From contig NZ_KB891327.1 of the NCBI RefSeq assembly GCF_000373385.1, forward strand, positions 195,690-259,689: a stretch of DNA of 64,000 nucleotides. Direction: 5' to 3'. Below are positions 33,696 to 42,607 of the stretch, one piece after another. The notes beneath the pieces were generated by a model, which was given only the letters and a program-made list of their open reading frames with translations, did not search any database and was not told the DNA's origin. Within the stretch, counting starts at the first letter, position 1, and the number at the start of each line of letters is the position of its first letter. Source of the stretch: Thiobacillus thioparus DSM 505 (lineage in GTDB: Bacteria; Pseudomonadota; Gammaproteobacteria; Burkholderiales; Thiobacillaceae). Both the position numbers and the translations under genes were made by a program.

Positions 33696-34951
33696 ACGTC
33701 AAACGTATCGTCGCCAGAACATCCCGTGAGGCCATGCGCCAGTTACGCGACGCGCTCGGACCCGATGCGGTCATCCTTTCCAATCGCGCGGTCGACGGGG
33801 GTGTGGAAGTGCTGGCCATGCCGGCGGAAGATATCGCCGCGATGGCGCCTCCCGCGGTGGATGAGCCCGTCGTGTCACTGTCTCATCGCGCGGCGATGCG
33901 GGAAACGCCGCCCGAGACGGAACCGGAGCCGGAAGTCACCATCAAGCGCCGCCTGATCGAACGAGTCGCCGTACCGACCGAGGACAGCGCCCAGCTGGCG
34001 CAGAGCGTGATCAGCGAGATCAAGTCGATGCAGGCCCGGCTGGAAAGCCAACTGGCGGATCTGGCCTGGCGCGATCTCCCGGGACGTGATCCGGCAGGGG
34101 CATCAATCATGCGTGACATGCTGGCGGCCGGCTTTTCCGCCACCCTGGCGCGCGAGATGCTGGAAACCCTGCCCAAGGGCGATGCCGAACAGGCGCAGGC
34201 CTGGATGCGCAACACGCTGATGAAGCGCCTGAACGTGATGCAGAGCGAAACCGACATGCTCGACGGCGGCGGCGTGTTCGCCCTGATGGGTCCCACCGGC
34301 GCCGGCAAGACCACCACCACCGCCAAGCTGGCGGCCCGTTTCGTGGTGCGCCACGGCGCCGACAAGCTGGCGCTGCTGACCACCGACAGCTACCGGATCG
34401 GCGGCCATGAGCAGCTGCGCATCTACGGCAAGATTCTCGGCGTGACCGTGCATGCGGTGCGCGACGCTGCCGACCTGCGGCTGGCGCTGTCCGAACTGCG
34501 CAACAAGCACACGGTGCTGATCGATACCGTCGGCATGAGCCAGCGCGACCAGGCTGTCGCCGAGCAGGTCGAGATGCTGTGCCAGGCCGGCAAGCAGATC
34601 AAAAGATTATTGTTGCTGAACGCGACCAGCCACGGCGACACCCTGAACGAAGTGGTACAGGCCTACCAGGCGCGCGGTCTGGATGGCTGCATCCTGTCGA
34701 AGGTCGACGAGGCGGCCAGCCTCGGCCCGGCGCTCGACTGCGCGATCCGCCACGAGCTCAACGTGCACTACCTGGCGACCGGCCAGCGCGTGCCCGAAGA
34801 CCTGCACCTGGCCAACCGCCAATACCTCATTCACCGCGCCTTCAAGACCCGCACGCTGTCCTCGCCGTGGCAGCTGGACGATAGCGAGCTGGCCTTCGCC
34901 ATGAGCGGCATTCAATCCATTCAACGTGAAAGCGCGGTGGCCCTTGGATAA
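33692..34951 (+). CDS. flhF: FlhF, SRP-type GTPase for polar flagellum placement
   Basis: A 419-aa SRP-family GTPase that sets the site of flagellum assembly. The N-terminal B domain (residues 1-130) starts NVKRIVARTSREAMRQLRDALGPDAVILSNR and has a variable middle. The NG domain follows: P-loop MGPTGAGKTTTTAKLAAR near residue 195, LLTTDSYRIGGHEQLRIYG, HTVLIDTVGMSQRD, and guanine-binding ILSKVDEAASLG. GGAGGAG precedes the ATG. It overlaps flhA by 4 bases and flhG by 26. Its presence points to polar rather than peritrichous flagella. Confidence 0.95.
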   Translation: MNVKRIVARTSREAMRQLRDALGPDAVILSNRAVDGGVEVLAMPAEDIAAMAPPAVDEPVVSLSHRAAMRETPPETEPEPEVTIKRRLIERVAVPTEDSAQLAQSVISEIKSMQARLESQLADLAWRDLPGRDPAGASIMRDMLAAGFSATLAREMLETLPKGDAEQAQAWMRNTLMKRLNVMQSETDMLDGGGVFALMGPTGAGKTTTTAKLAARFVVRHGADKLALLTTDSYRIGGHEQLRIYGKILGVTVHAVRDAADLRLALSELRNKHTVLIDTVGMSQRDQAVAEQVEMLCQAGKQIKRLLLLNATSHGDTLNEVVQAYQARGLDGCILSKVDEAASLGPALDCAIRHELNVHYLATGQRVPEDLHLANRQYLIHRAFKTRTLSSPWQLDDSELAFAMSGIQSIQRESAVALG

Positions 34952-35825
34952 ATTCGTCAGCGACCAGGCCGCTGGGCTGCGCCGTCTGCTGGGGCAGACC
35001 GGATTTCAGGTCATCACCGTGATGTCGGGACAGCAGGGGGCAGGCAAGACTGCCGCGACCGCCAATCTGGCTGTCGCCCTGGCACGCTCCGGCCGCGACG
35101 TTCTCATCGTCGACCAGGACCGTCACGGACGCGGGGCGTGCGCCGCGCTCGGGCTGACGCCGCGCCATGACGTGGCGGACGTGCTGGCAGGTCATTGCAC
35201 GCTGGATTCGCTGATCCTCACCGGCCCCGACAATGTGCAGGTATTGCCGCTGGGTGGCGGCTTCAATCGGCTGGGGAAACTGTCCGAACGCGACCAGGAT
35301 TGGCTGGCACAGAGCTTCAACCGCCTGCAGTGCGGCGTCGACGTGGTGCTGGTGGACATGGAGGAGGCGACCGACCCGGACGCCTTGCCGCTGGGTCTGG
35401 CCGCCTCCGAGATCATGGTGGTGCTGCCGCCCGGCAACACGGCAATTACCCAGGCCTACACGTTGGTGAAGCGATTGGCGCAGAACTTCGGCAAGCGCCA
35501 GTTCCGCCTGCTGCTCAATCGCATCGAGTCGCCCGAGCAGGCACAAGCCGTCGCGCGCAATTTTGCCCATACCGCCGAACAGTATCTGAGCGTGTCGGTC
35601 GATTATCTGGGCTATATTCCGCTCGACGAGCGGCTCACGCGTGCAGGCCATTTGCGCACCTCGGTGGTGGATGCGTTTCCGGTCGCGCAGTCGACCTCGC
35701 AGTTCCGCAAGCTGGCCGACGGCCTGCTGCGGTGGCCGCAACCCGCCAGCCTGGGTAGCGTTGGCGGGTTCATGCAGCGCGTGATCCAGGGTGGACGCCT
35801 GATGGAAGCCTGCAGAAGGGGGTAG
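34926..35825 (+). CDS. flhG: FlhG/FleN-type MinD-family protein with degenerate ATPase site
   Basis: A 299-aa number regulator and partner of FlhF. The N-terminus has DQAAGLRRLL, matching the DQAxxLR motif that stimulates FlhF GTPase. The deviant Walker A motif is altered: SGQQGAGKTAA has Q-Q where MinD/FleN have the signature Lys-Gly (KGGVGKT). The Asp-rich switch is unusual too (VDMEEATDPD, where family members have VDT-type sequence). VDQDRHGRGA marks the Walker A' region. Start GTG at 34926 gives MKARWPLDKFVSDQ; a TTG 18 bases on is an alternative. It overlaps flhF by 26 bases, and fliA follows after 4. Confidence 0.88.
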   Translation: MKARWPLDKFVSDQAAGLRRLLGQTGFQVITVMSGQQGAGKTAATANLAVALARSGRDVLIVDQDRHGRGACAALGLTPRHDVADVLAGHCTLDSLILTGPDNVQVLPLGGGFNRLGKLSERDQDWLAQSFNRLQCGVDVVLVDMEEATDPDALPLGLAASEIMVVLPPGNTAITQAYTLVKRLAQNFGKRQFRLLLNRIESPEQAQAVARNFAHTAEQYLSVSVDYLGYIPLDERLTRAGHLRTSVVDAFPVAQSTSQFRKLADGLLRWPQPASLGSVGGFMQRVIQGGRLMEACRRG

Positions 35826-35829
35826 GGGG

Positions 35830-36570
35830 ATGTACACCGCAACCGGTAAAAGCGAAAAAAGCGAGAAGAACGACCTGCTGGCGCAATACATGCCCATGGT
35901 GAAGCGCCTGGCGCATCACATGATGGGGCGGCTGCCGCCCAGCGTGGAAGAGGACGATCTGGTACAGGCTGGCATGATCGGCCTGCTCGATGCGATCAGC
36001 CGCTACGACGAAGCGCAGAGTGCGCAATTCGAGGCCTACGCCATCCAGCGTATCCGCGGCTCGATGATCGACGAGCTGCGCCAGTCCGACTGGATGCCGC
36101 GCAGCGCGCGCCAGTCGATGCGCAAGATCGAACAGGCGATCAATACACTGCAGCACAAGCTCGGCCGGCAACCTAGCGAAACCGAGATTTCGGAATCCAT
36201 GAAAATCCCGCTGGCGGAATACCAGGCCATGCTCGGCGACGCGCGTGGCCACCAGCTGCTGTATTTCGAGGATTTCGGCGAGTCGGACGAGGACGATTCC
36301 TTCCTCGACAAACAGTCGGCGGACGAGGCCAGCATGCCGCTGCCGCAGCTGCTCGACGCCAACCTGCGCGCCTGCATCATCGCCGGCATCGAGAACCTGC
36401 CTGAGCGCGAGCAGCTGTTGATGTCGCTGTACTACGAACAGGAACTCAACCTGCGCGAGATCAGCGAGGTATTCGGTGTCAGCGAGTCCCGTATTTGCCA
36501 GCTGCATGGCCAGGCCATCGCGCGACTGCGCGCCAAACTGAAGGAAGACGCATGGATCGTGGCAGCCTGA
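35830..36570 (+). CDS. fliA: FliA, flagellar sigma-28 factor
   Basis: A 246-aa sigma factor for class III flagellar and chemotaxis genes. Region 2 is clear (YMPMVKRLAHHMMGRLPPSVEEDDLVQAGMIGLLDAISRYD, AQFEAYAIQRIRGSMIDELR). Region 3 contains IEQAINTLQHKLGRQPSETEI. Region 4 carries the helix-turn-helix (LNLREISEVFGVSESRICQLHGQAIARLR). The ATG is preceded by AGGGGG right after the flhG stop. Its last 19 bases overlap motC. Sigma-28 promoter matches were not evident within this window. Confidence 0.96.
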   Translation: MYTATGKSEKSEKNDLLAQYMPMVKRLAHHMMGRLPPSVEEDDLVQAGMIGLLDAISRYDEAQSAQFEAYAIQRIRGSMIDELRQSDWMPRSARQSMRKIEQAINTLQHKLGRQPSETEISESMKIPLAEYQAMLGDARGHQLLYFEDFGESDEDDSFLDKQSADEASMPLPQLLDANLRACIIAGIENLPEREQLLMSLYYEQELNLREISEVFGVSESRICQLHGQAIARLRAKLKEDAWIVAA

Positions 36571-37289
36571 TCGGGCTCGGGCTGGCTGCGACCGCCGTAC
36601 TGGGCGGCCAGGCGATGGAAGGCGGACATATCGGCCTGTTCGTGCAGCCGGCAGCCTTCCTTATTGTGGTGGGCGGCACCCTGGCTGCCGTGCTGCTGCA
36701 TTACCCGCTGCCGGTTTTCATGCAGGGCATGCGCATGGCGAAATGGGTATTCCGTCCGCCCGAGCCGGAGGCCGTCACACTCATTCGCCGTGTCGTCCAA
36801 TGGTCCCACACTGCGCGTCAGGACGGCCTGCTGGCGCTGGAAAGACACGTCAACATGACGCATGACCCGTTCCAGAGAACCGGGCTGCAATTGTTGATCG
36901 ACGGTGCCGATGCGACCAAGCTGCGCGATACGCTTGACGTCCAGATCGTCCATTTCGAAACGAACGAACGCCACGCGGCGCGCGTATGGGAAGCGGCAGG
37001 CGGCTATGCGCCGACGCTCGGCATTCTCGGTGCGGTCATGGGCCTGATCCATGTGATGGAAAACCTGACCGAACCCGGCAAGCTGGGAACCGGCATCGCG
37101 GTCGCCTTTGTCGCCACCATCTATGGCGTGGGCCTGGCCAACCTGGTTTTCCTGCCCATCGCCAACAAGATCAAGTTCACCATCGCGCGTCGGGTGAGCG
37201 AGCGCGAGATCGTCTGCGATGGTCTCATGGGTATTGCGCAAGGCGACAACCCGCGCATCATCGAGGCACGCCTGAAAGGTTATCTCTGA
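36552..37289 (+). CDS. motC: MotC, second flagellar stator channel subunit
   Basis: A 245-aa MotA-family protein, shorter than MotA at 28475 and related to MotC of Pseudomonas. Helices include GSLIGLGLAATAVLGGQAM, PAAFLIVVGGTLAAVLLHYP, and ARVWEAAGGYAPTLGILGAVMGLIHVM with LGTGIAVAFVATIYGVGLANLVFLPIA. The ATG at 36552 is chosen because AAGGAAG precedes it and homologues begin MDRGSLIG-like; it sits within the end of fliA (19-base overlap). It overlaps motD by one base. A second stator pair usually gives extra torque or surface motility. Confidence 0.9.
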   Translation: MDRGSLIGLGLAATAVLGGQAMEGGHIGLFVQPAAFLIVVGGTLAAVLLHYPLPVFMQGMRMAKWVFRPPEPEAVTLIRRVVQWSHTARQDGLLALERHVNMTHDPFQRTGLQLLIDGADATKLRDTLDVQIVHFETNERHAARVWEAAGGYAPTLGILGAVMGLIHVMENLTEPGKLGTGIAVAFVATIYGVGLANLVFLPIANKIKFTIARRVSEREIVCDGLMGIAQGDNPRIIEARLKGYL

Positions 37290-38068
37290 TGCATCGCCGC
37301 CGCCGTCGCATCGCTTCCGATCACGACAATCACGATCGCTGGCTGATCTCGTATGCGGACTTCATCACCTTGCTGTTCGCTTTTTTTGTGGTCATGTACG
37401 CCATTTCGGCCGTCAATGAGAACAAATACCGCATCCTGGCCAGTTCGCTCGGCAGCGCCTTCGGCAAGGCGGCAACAAACGACGTTCCGGTGCCACAGTT
37501 GCCGGCAGTCACCTTGCCTCCGGAAGTCAAACAGCGCACCCTGAAACAGCAGCAGGCGATCGAAGAGCAGGCGCACATGACCGAAGTGGCGAGCAGCCTG
37601 CTAGATGTCATGGCCCCGCTGGCGAAGGAAGGCCAGGTGCGGGTCACGCAGAGCCGTCGCGGCGTCAGCATCGAGATCAATGCGAACGTCCTGTTTGCAC
37701 CCGGCCGCGCCGAACTCGAGCCGAAATCGCTGAAGGTGTTGCAGGCCGTGGCGGAGAAATTGAAGAATGAGCCGTTCAACCTCGAGGTTACCGGCCATAC
37801 CGACAACGTGCCGATCAGCAATTCGGCGTTCGTCTCCAACTGGGAATTGTCGGCGGTGCGTGCAACCAGCGTGGTGCGCCTGCTGGCCGACAGCGGCATC
37901 GCACCGGCCCGCCTGTCCGCCATCGGGCGGGAGGCCAGCCAGCCGATCGCGTCCAACGATACGGCGGAGGGACGCGCCCGCAACCGGCGGGTCGAACTGA
38001 TGATCCTGTCAGGCATGCCGGACACGGTCGAGGAAATTCCCGTACGCCCCAGCCCCCTCCGGCCTTGA
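37289..38068 (+). CDS. motD: MotD, second flagellar stator peptidoglycan-binding subunit
   Basis: A 259-aa MotB-family protein. A basic start (MHRRRRRIASDHDNHDR) leads to one membrane helix with the conserved Asp (WLISYADFITLLFAFFVVMYAIS). The C-terminal OmpA-like domain has VLFAPGRAELEPKSLKVL, LEVTGHTDNVPI, NWELSAVRATSVVRLL and GRARNRRVEL. The ATG overlaps the motC stop (TGATG), giving tight coupling. A longer in-frame reading upstream lies inside motC and was rejected. It closes the flagellar run; lon follows after 59 bases. Confidence 0.92.
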   Translation: MHRRRRRIASDHDNHDRWLISYADFITLLFAFFVVMYAISAVNENKYRILASSLGSAFGKAATNDVPVPQLPAVTLPPEVKQRTLKQQQAIEEQAHMTEVASSLLDVMAPLAKEGQVRVTQSRRGVSIEINANVLFAPGRAELEPKSLKVLQAVAEKLKNEPFNLEVTGHTDNVPISNSAFVSNWELSAVRATSVVRLLADSGIAPARLSAIGREASQPIASNDTAEGRARNRRVELMILSGMPDTVEEIPVRPSPLRP

Positions 38069-38127
38069 AAACGAGGGGATAGGCCCGATACTTCAAGTTC
38101 CGTTGTACGGATTGAGAAGATCAGACC

Positions 38128-40500
38128 ATGCCCAATGACCCGCTAGAAGGCGAAGTCCTCCCCGATGAACGCCAGTTGCCGACCGCGCCGGCATTGCCAG
38201 CCGAGCTGTACCTGCTGCCGCTGACCGAAAAGCCCTTTTTCCCGGCTCAAACCCTGCCGTTGCTGATGAACGAAGCCCCCTGGCTGTCGACGGTGGAGGC
38301 CATCGGCGAAACCGCGCACCACATGGTGGGGCTGGTGGTGGTCAGGCCCGACAACACCGATGATGTCAAGCGGACGGATTTCCACAGCGTGGGTACGGTG
38401 GTGCGCATCCACCACCCGGTTCGTTCCGACGGCAAGATGCAGTTCATTGCCGAGGGTTCCAAACGGTTTCGCATCGTCGAATGGCTGTCGGACACCCCGC
38501 CCTACAAGGTCCGGGTCGATTACCCGAACGAGCCCGGTAAGCCGGAATCGGAGGAAATCCGCGCCTATTCCATCGCGATCATCAATACCATCAAGGAGTT
38601 GCTGCCGCTCAATCCGCTGTATTCGGAGGAATTGAAGTTCTTCCTCAACCGCTTCGGTCCAAACGAACCGTCCCAGCTGACCGATTTCGCCGCCAGCCTC
38701 ACCACGGCGTCGAAGCAGGAACTGCAGGACGTGCTGGAAGCCTTCGCGCTCAAGAAGCGAATGGAGAAAGTCCTTGTATTGCTGAAGAAAGAATTGGACG
38801 TTGCGCGCCTGCAGTCCGACATCCGCGAAAAAGTCGACGAGAAGATGAGCGAGCAGCAGCGCGAGTTTTTCCTGCGCCAGCAGCTGAAGGCGATCCAGAA
38901 GGAGCTCGGGCTGGCCAAGGACGACAAGACGGCCGAGCTCGACACATTCAACGAGCGCATCGCCAAGCTGACGCTGCCCGAGCAGACGAAGAAGCGCGTC
39001 GACGAGGAGATGCACAAACTGTCGCTGCTGGAGACCGGCTCGCCCGAATACACCGTCACCCGCAACTACCTCGACTGGCTGACCGTGCTGCCGTGGGGCG
39101 TACATACCCAGGACAAGATCGATCTCGAACGCGCGCGCAAGATACTCGACCGCGACCATGACGGGTTGGAGGACGTGAAGGATCGCATCATTGAATTCCT
39201 TGCAGTCGGCGCGATGAAGGGCGAAATGTCCGGCTCGATCCTGCTGCTGATCGGGCCGCCGGGCGTCGGCAAGACCTCGATCGGCAAATCCGTCGCCGAG
39301 GCGCTGGGGCGCAAGTTCTACCGCTTTTCGGTCGGAGGCATGCGCGACGAGGCCGAGATCAAAGGGCACCGCCGCACCTACATCGGCGCCATGCCCGGCA
39401 AGTTCGTGCAGGCACTGAAGGAAGTCGGCTCGGCCAACCCGGTCATCATGCTCGACGAGATCGACAAGATCGGCGCCAGCTTCCAGGGCGACCCCGCCTC
39501 GGCGCTGCTGGAAGTGCTCGACCCCGAGCAGAACGCCGATTTCCTCGACCATTACCTGGACGTGCGCTTCGATCTGTCCAAGGCGCTGTTCATCTGTACC
39601 GCCAACGATTTCTCGATTCCCTCGGCGCTGCTCGACCGCATGGAAGTCATCCGCCTGTCGGGCTACATCACCGAGGAAAAAATCGCCATCGCCAAACATC
39701 ACCTGTGGCCGCGTGTGCTGGAACGGGCCGGACTGAAGAAGAACCAGCTCGTCATCAGCGAAGGCGCGCTGCGTCACGTAATCGAGGGCTATGCGCGCGA
39801 GGCAGGGGTACGCAACCTGGAAAAACAGCTGGGGCGGGTGGCGAGGAAGGCCGTGGTGAAGATCCTCGGCGGCACCGCCACGCCGATCAAAATCGGCATC
39901 AAGGAGGTCGAGGCCTATCTCGACAAGCCGGTGTTCAGTCGCGAAAAACCGATGAGCGGTGTCGGCGTGATCACCGGTCTGGCCTGGACCGCGATGGGCG
40001 GCGCCACGCTGCCGGTCGAAGCGACGCGCGTGCATACACTGAATCGCGGATTCAAACTCACCGGCAAGCTGGGCGAGGTGATGAAGGAATCGGCCGAGAT
40101 TGCCTACAGTTATATTGCCTCGCATCTCAAACTGTATGGTGCCGATGCAAAGTTCTACGACACCAGCTTCGTCCATCTGCATGTGCCGGAAGGCGCCACC
40201 CCCAAGGACGGCCCGAGCGCCGGCGTCACTATGGCAACTGCGCTGCTGTCCCTGGCCAAAAACATGAAAGTTTCACGCCCGCTGGCGATGACCGGGGAAC
40301 TCACGCTGACTGGCCAGGTGCTGCCGGTGGGCGGCATCCGTGAAAAAGTCATTGCCGCGCGCCGCGTCGGCATCAGCGAGCTGATTCTGCCTGAGGCCAA
40401 CCGGCGCGACTTCGACAAGCTGCCCGACCATATCCGCGCCGGGATGACTGTGCATTACGCGAAGCGGTATCAGGATGTGGCGGAGGTGGTGTTTGGGTGA
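38128..40500 (+). CDS. lon: Lon ATP-dependent protease
   Basis: A 790-aa soluble AAA+ protease degrading misfolded and regulatory proteins. The N-terminal substrate-recognition domain spans about residues 20-210 (LYLLPLTEKPFFPAQTLPLL). A coiled-coil stretch includes KMSEQQREFFLRQQLKAIQKELG. The ATPase has Walker A GPPGVGKTSIGKSVAEALG near residue 376 and Walker B VIMLDEIDKIG. The protease domain has the Ser-Lys dyad: Ser near 697 in PKDGPSAGVTMATAL and Lys near 740 in GGIREKVIAARR. Family length is normal. It is not flanked by clpX here, and no sigma-32 promoter was recognised. Confidence 0.97.
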   Translation: MPNDPLEGEVLPDERQLPTAPALPAELYLLPLTEKPFFPAQTLPLLMNEAPWLSTVEAIGETAHHMVGLVVVRPDNTDDVKRTDFHSVGTVVRIHHPVRSDGKMQFIAEGSKRFRIVEWLSDTPPYKVRVDYPNEPGKPESEEIRAYSIAIINTIKELLPLNPLYSEELKFFLNRFGPNEPSQLTDFAASLTTASKQELQDVLEAFALKKRMEKVLVLLKKELDVARLQSDIREKVDEKMSEQQREFFLRQQLKAIQKELGLAKDDKTAELDTFNERIAKLTLPEQTKKRVDEEMHKLSLLETGSPEYTVTRNYLDWLTVLPWGVHTQDKIDLERARKILDRDHDGLEDVKDRIIEFLAVGAMKGEMSGSILLLIGPPGVGKTSIGKSVAEALGRKFYRFSVGGMRDEAEIKGHRRTYIGAMPGKFVQALKEVGSANPVIMLDEIDKIGASFQGDPASALLEVLDPEQNADFLDHYLDVRFDLSKALFICTANDFSIPSALLDRMEVIRLSGYITEEKIAIAKHHLWPRVLERAGLKKNQLVISEGALRHVIEGYAREAGVRNLEKQLGRVARKAVVKILGGTATPIKIGIKEVEAYLDKPVFSREKPMSGVGVITGLAWTAMGGATLPVEATRVHTLNRGFKLTGKLGEVMKESAEIAYSYIASHLKLYGADAKFYDTSFVHLHVPEGATPKDGPSAGVTMATALLSLAKNMKVSRPLAMTGELTLTGQVLPVGGIREKVIAARRVGISELILPEANRRDFDKLPDHIRAGMTVHYAKRYQDVAEVVFG

Positions 40501-40794
40501 GGACTACGGCGTTGAAGTGTTGCGCGGTCATCTGCGTTTATTCAGGTTTACGCAAACGGGCGAGCAGGGGATAGAGTTCCGGGAAATCAAATAAAACAGT
40601 GGATTGCCTTGCCGTGTGCCGATTCAGTGGGAGTGTAGTCTTGGGCTTTGCGCCACTTAAATTACGTTGGGGGTCATGAATCCAACCGGTCTCTCCGAAA
40701 AGCAGTTGATTGAACTTGCGACCGCTGAGGGCTGGCCCGCAGTGTCTTTGAAACCGGCAGCAGGCCAGAGGGCACCCTCCCTGGCCTGGTTTTG
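40501..40794. other. 294-base intergenic stretch between lon and the GlxA-type regulator
   Basis: No convincing gene. A short reading frame beginning at 40676 (MNPTGLSEKQLIEL) could be a remnant of something larger, but it runs into the opposite-strand regulator. A terminator-like hairpin closes the region. Confidence 0.4.
40763..40794 (+). terminator. Rho-independent-like terminator
   Basis: GGCCAGAGGG pairs with CCCT-CC-CTGGCC (two unpaired C), followed by TGGTTTTG on the plus strand. It would stop transcripts running from lon or the adjacent remnant toward the convergent regulator gene. Confidence 0.5.
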
Positions 40795-41769
40795 TCATTC
40801 AGCACTGAAACGCCGACGATATTCGCCGGGCGTCAGGCCGACAATCCGAGCAAATATCTTTCGGAAGGCTCCAGGATCGCTATAACCGACCTCCCAGGCG
40901 ATCCGGTCTATGGGTAACCGACTGAACTGCAGCATTTCGCGCGCCTTGCCCACACGCAGCCGCTGACAATACTCCTTCGTCGTCATGCCCGTCGCCTTTT
41001 GAAAACGGCGCAGGAATGTCCGTTCCTCCAGTCCGGCTCGCTCGGCGAGCGTCGCAAGCGTGGTTTCCTTGGCATCCGTCGCTTGGAGCCAGTGCTGCAC
41101 CTTGAGCACAGACATATCGCCGTGGGTCAGCTTCGGGGAGAAAGGGCTGTAGTAGCGCTGTTCGCGCCCTGGTGGATCGACTAGCAGCATCCGCGCGGTC
41201 TCAATCATGACCGTCGGGCCGAGAAAACGATCGACCAGCCTTAGCCCCAGGTCCGTCCACGCCATCGCGCCGCCAGCGGTGATGATGTCACCATCGTCAA
41301 TGATGAGCTGATCGGCATGCATGCGTACTTCCGGGAACCGATGCTGGAACAGTTCGACATGGAGCCAGTGCGTAGTAACCGTCCGGCCCTTGAGCAGGCC
41401 GGTCTCGCCCAACAGGAAGGCCCCGGCGCAGACCGACCCAAGCGTGACACCCGTGCGATGGTGGTTGCGCAGCCAACCCGTGAACGGAGCGATCGCTTCT
41501 GGTGACAGTGGTTCGCCCAGGCCGGGCGGCAGAATGAGGACAGCCAGTGTGCCCTTGTCGCCTGGAGCCGTGTCGAAGATCCGGACAGGCGCCTTTCCCA
41601 GTGCGTCCAGTTGCCAGTGACTGATACGAAGCGGATTGGAATTCTGCTTTCGGTGGCGAGCGGCAATCCCGCCCGCTAAGCCGAACAGGTCGGTCAAACC
41701 CAACACCGCCGCCAGTTGCGCCCCCGGATACAGCACTAGGCCGATTTCGATCGATTCATCGCAGATCAT
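40795..41769 (-). CDS. GlxA-family transcriptional regulator (DJ-1/PfpI plus AraC HTH)
   Basis: A 324-aa regulator. The N-terminal DJ-1/PfpI-like domain (about 8-185) contains the family Cys-containing turn ([21 protein letters not shown]) and [16 protein letters not shown]. The C-terminal AraC-type DNA-binding domain (about 225-322) has both helix-turn-helix units ([44 protein letters not shown] and [35 protein letters not shown]). It is divergent from an isochorismatase-like hydrolase across 105 bases, the common pairing for such regulators. It probably controls that hydrolase; the signal molecule is unknown. Confidence 0.9.
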   Translation of the reverse strand: MICDESIEIGLVLYPGAQLAAVLGLTDLFGLAGGIAARHRKQNSNPLRISHWQLDALGKAPVRIFDTAPGDKGTLAVLILPPGLGEPLSPEAIAPFTGWLRNHHRTGVTLGSVCAGAFLLGETGLLKGRTVTTHWLHVELFQHRFPEVRMHADQLIIDDGDIITAGGAMAWTDLGLRLVDRFLGPTVMIETARMLLVDPPGREQRYYSPFSPKLTHGDMSVLKVQHWLQATDAKETTLATLAERAGLEERTFLRRFQKATGMTTKEYCQRLRVGKAREMLQFSRLPIDRIAWEVGYSDPGAFRKIFARIVGLTPGEYRRRFSAE

Positions 41770-41780
41770 TTGTCGTTATT

Positions 41781-41840
41781 GCCACTAACTATGTCGATAT
41801 CGCCACTTCGCATTGTGCGACCCACACCTGATTATGTCGA
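41781..41840. promoter_or_regulatory. Repeated elements in the divergent regulator/hydrolase promoter
   Basis: GCCACT occurs at 41781-41786 and again at 41802-41807, exactly 21 bases (two helical turns) apart, the spacing typical of AraC-family direct repeats. TATGTCGA occurs at 41790-41797 and 41833-41840. These are likely binding half-sites for the adjacent GlxA-type regulator; inferred. Confidence 0.4.
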
Positions 41841-41874
41841 CTCTATTGTTGCGTCTATGCATAAGGAGAGCGTC

Positions 41875-42423
41875 ATGAGCAAACGTGCAGTGGTCGTCAT
41901 CGACCTGCAAAACGAGTATTTCCCTTCCGGCAAACTGCCTCTGGTCGGCATCGAGGAAGCGGTGGCCAACGCAGCTCGTGTCATCGCCGCCGCCCGCTCG
42001 AACGGTGATCCGGTCATCCACGTTCGGCATGAATCCATCGCGCCCGATGCTCCATTCTTCGTACATGGAACGAAAGGCGTGCAGATCCATTCTGCCGTTG
42101 CGCCCATCGAAGGCGAGGCAGTCGTCCTGAAGAATTATCCGAATGCGTTTCTCAAAACTGACTTGAAGCAGATGCTCGATGCGAACGGCGTCGAGAATGT
42201 CGTGGTGATCGGTGCGATGAGCCATATGTGCATCGATGCGACTTGCCGGGCTGCTTCCGATCTCGGTTACAAGACCATCGTGGTTCACGATGCTTGTGCC
42301 ACGAGGGATCTTGAATTCGGCGGGCAGGTGGTGCCTGCGGCGCAAGTGCATGCTGCCATGATGGCTGCCTTAGCGTTCGCTTATGCCAAGATCACGACGA
42401 CGGACGAATATTTCGCGCGGTGA
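41875..42423 (+). CDS. Isochorismatase-family cysteine hydrolase
   Basis: A 182-aa cytoplasmic hydrolase. The catalytic Asp is in RAVVVIDLQNEYFPSGKLPL, and the catalytic Cys is in VVIGAMSHMCIDATCRAASDLGY with the usual cis-peptide context. A Lys is plausible in VVLKNYPNAFLKTDL. This superfamily hydrolyses amides and esters such as nicotinamide or isochorismate; the substrate here cannot be told. AAGGAGAG precedes the ATG at 41875; the in-frame extension upstream is part of the promoter region. Divergent from a GlxA-type regulator. Confidence 0.88.
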   Translation: MSKRAVVVIDLQNEYFPSGKLPLVGIEEAVANAARVIAAARSNGDPVIHVRHESIAPDAPFFVHGTKGVQIHSAVAPIEGEAVVLKNYPNAFLKTDLKQMLDANGVENVVVIGAMSHMCIDATCRAASDLGYKTIVVHDACATRDLEFGGQVVPAAQVHAAMMAALAFAYAKITTTDEYFAR

Positions 42424-42607
42424 CCCTTTGGACCGGGGGCGCTAGGCATAGCCGTAGATCAATTGGTGCGGTCCACGTTGTTGTGCCCGATGTTCCGGTC
42501 CGAACGCGTTGTGTGCCTCGCAAGGTCTGGGGTGGTGTGTACGGACTCATCCCGACCGCCATTCTGGCGATGGGTTACGCCGAGTTCCACCTACTTTGCT
42601 GCGTGGG

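Noticed and set aside
38143-40182. 679-codon minus-strand frame inside lon
   Set aside because: Antisense shadow; no domain, no ribosome site.
40667-40885. Short frame MNPTGLSEKQLIELATAEG... after lon
   Set aside because: Runs into the opposite-strand regulator and has no family similarity I can name; at most a remnant.
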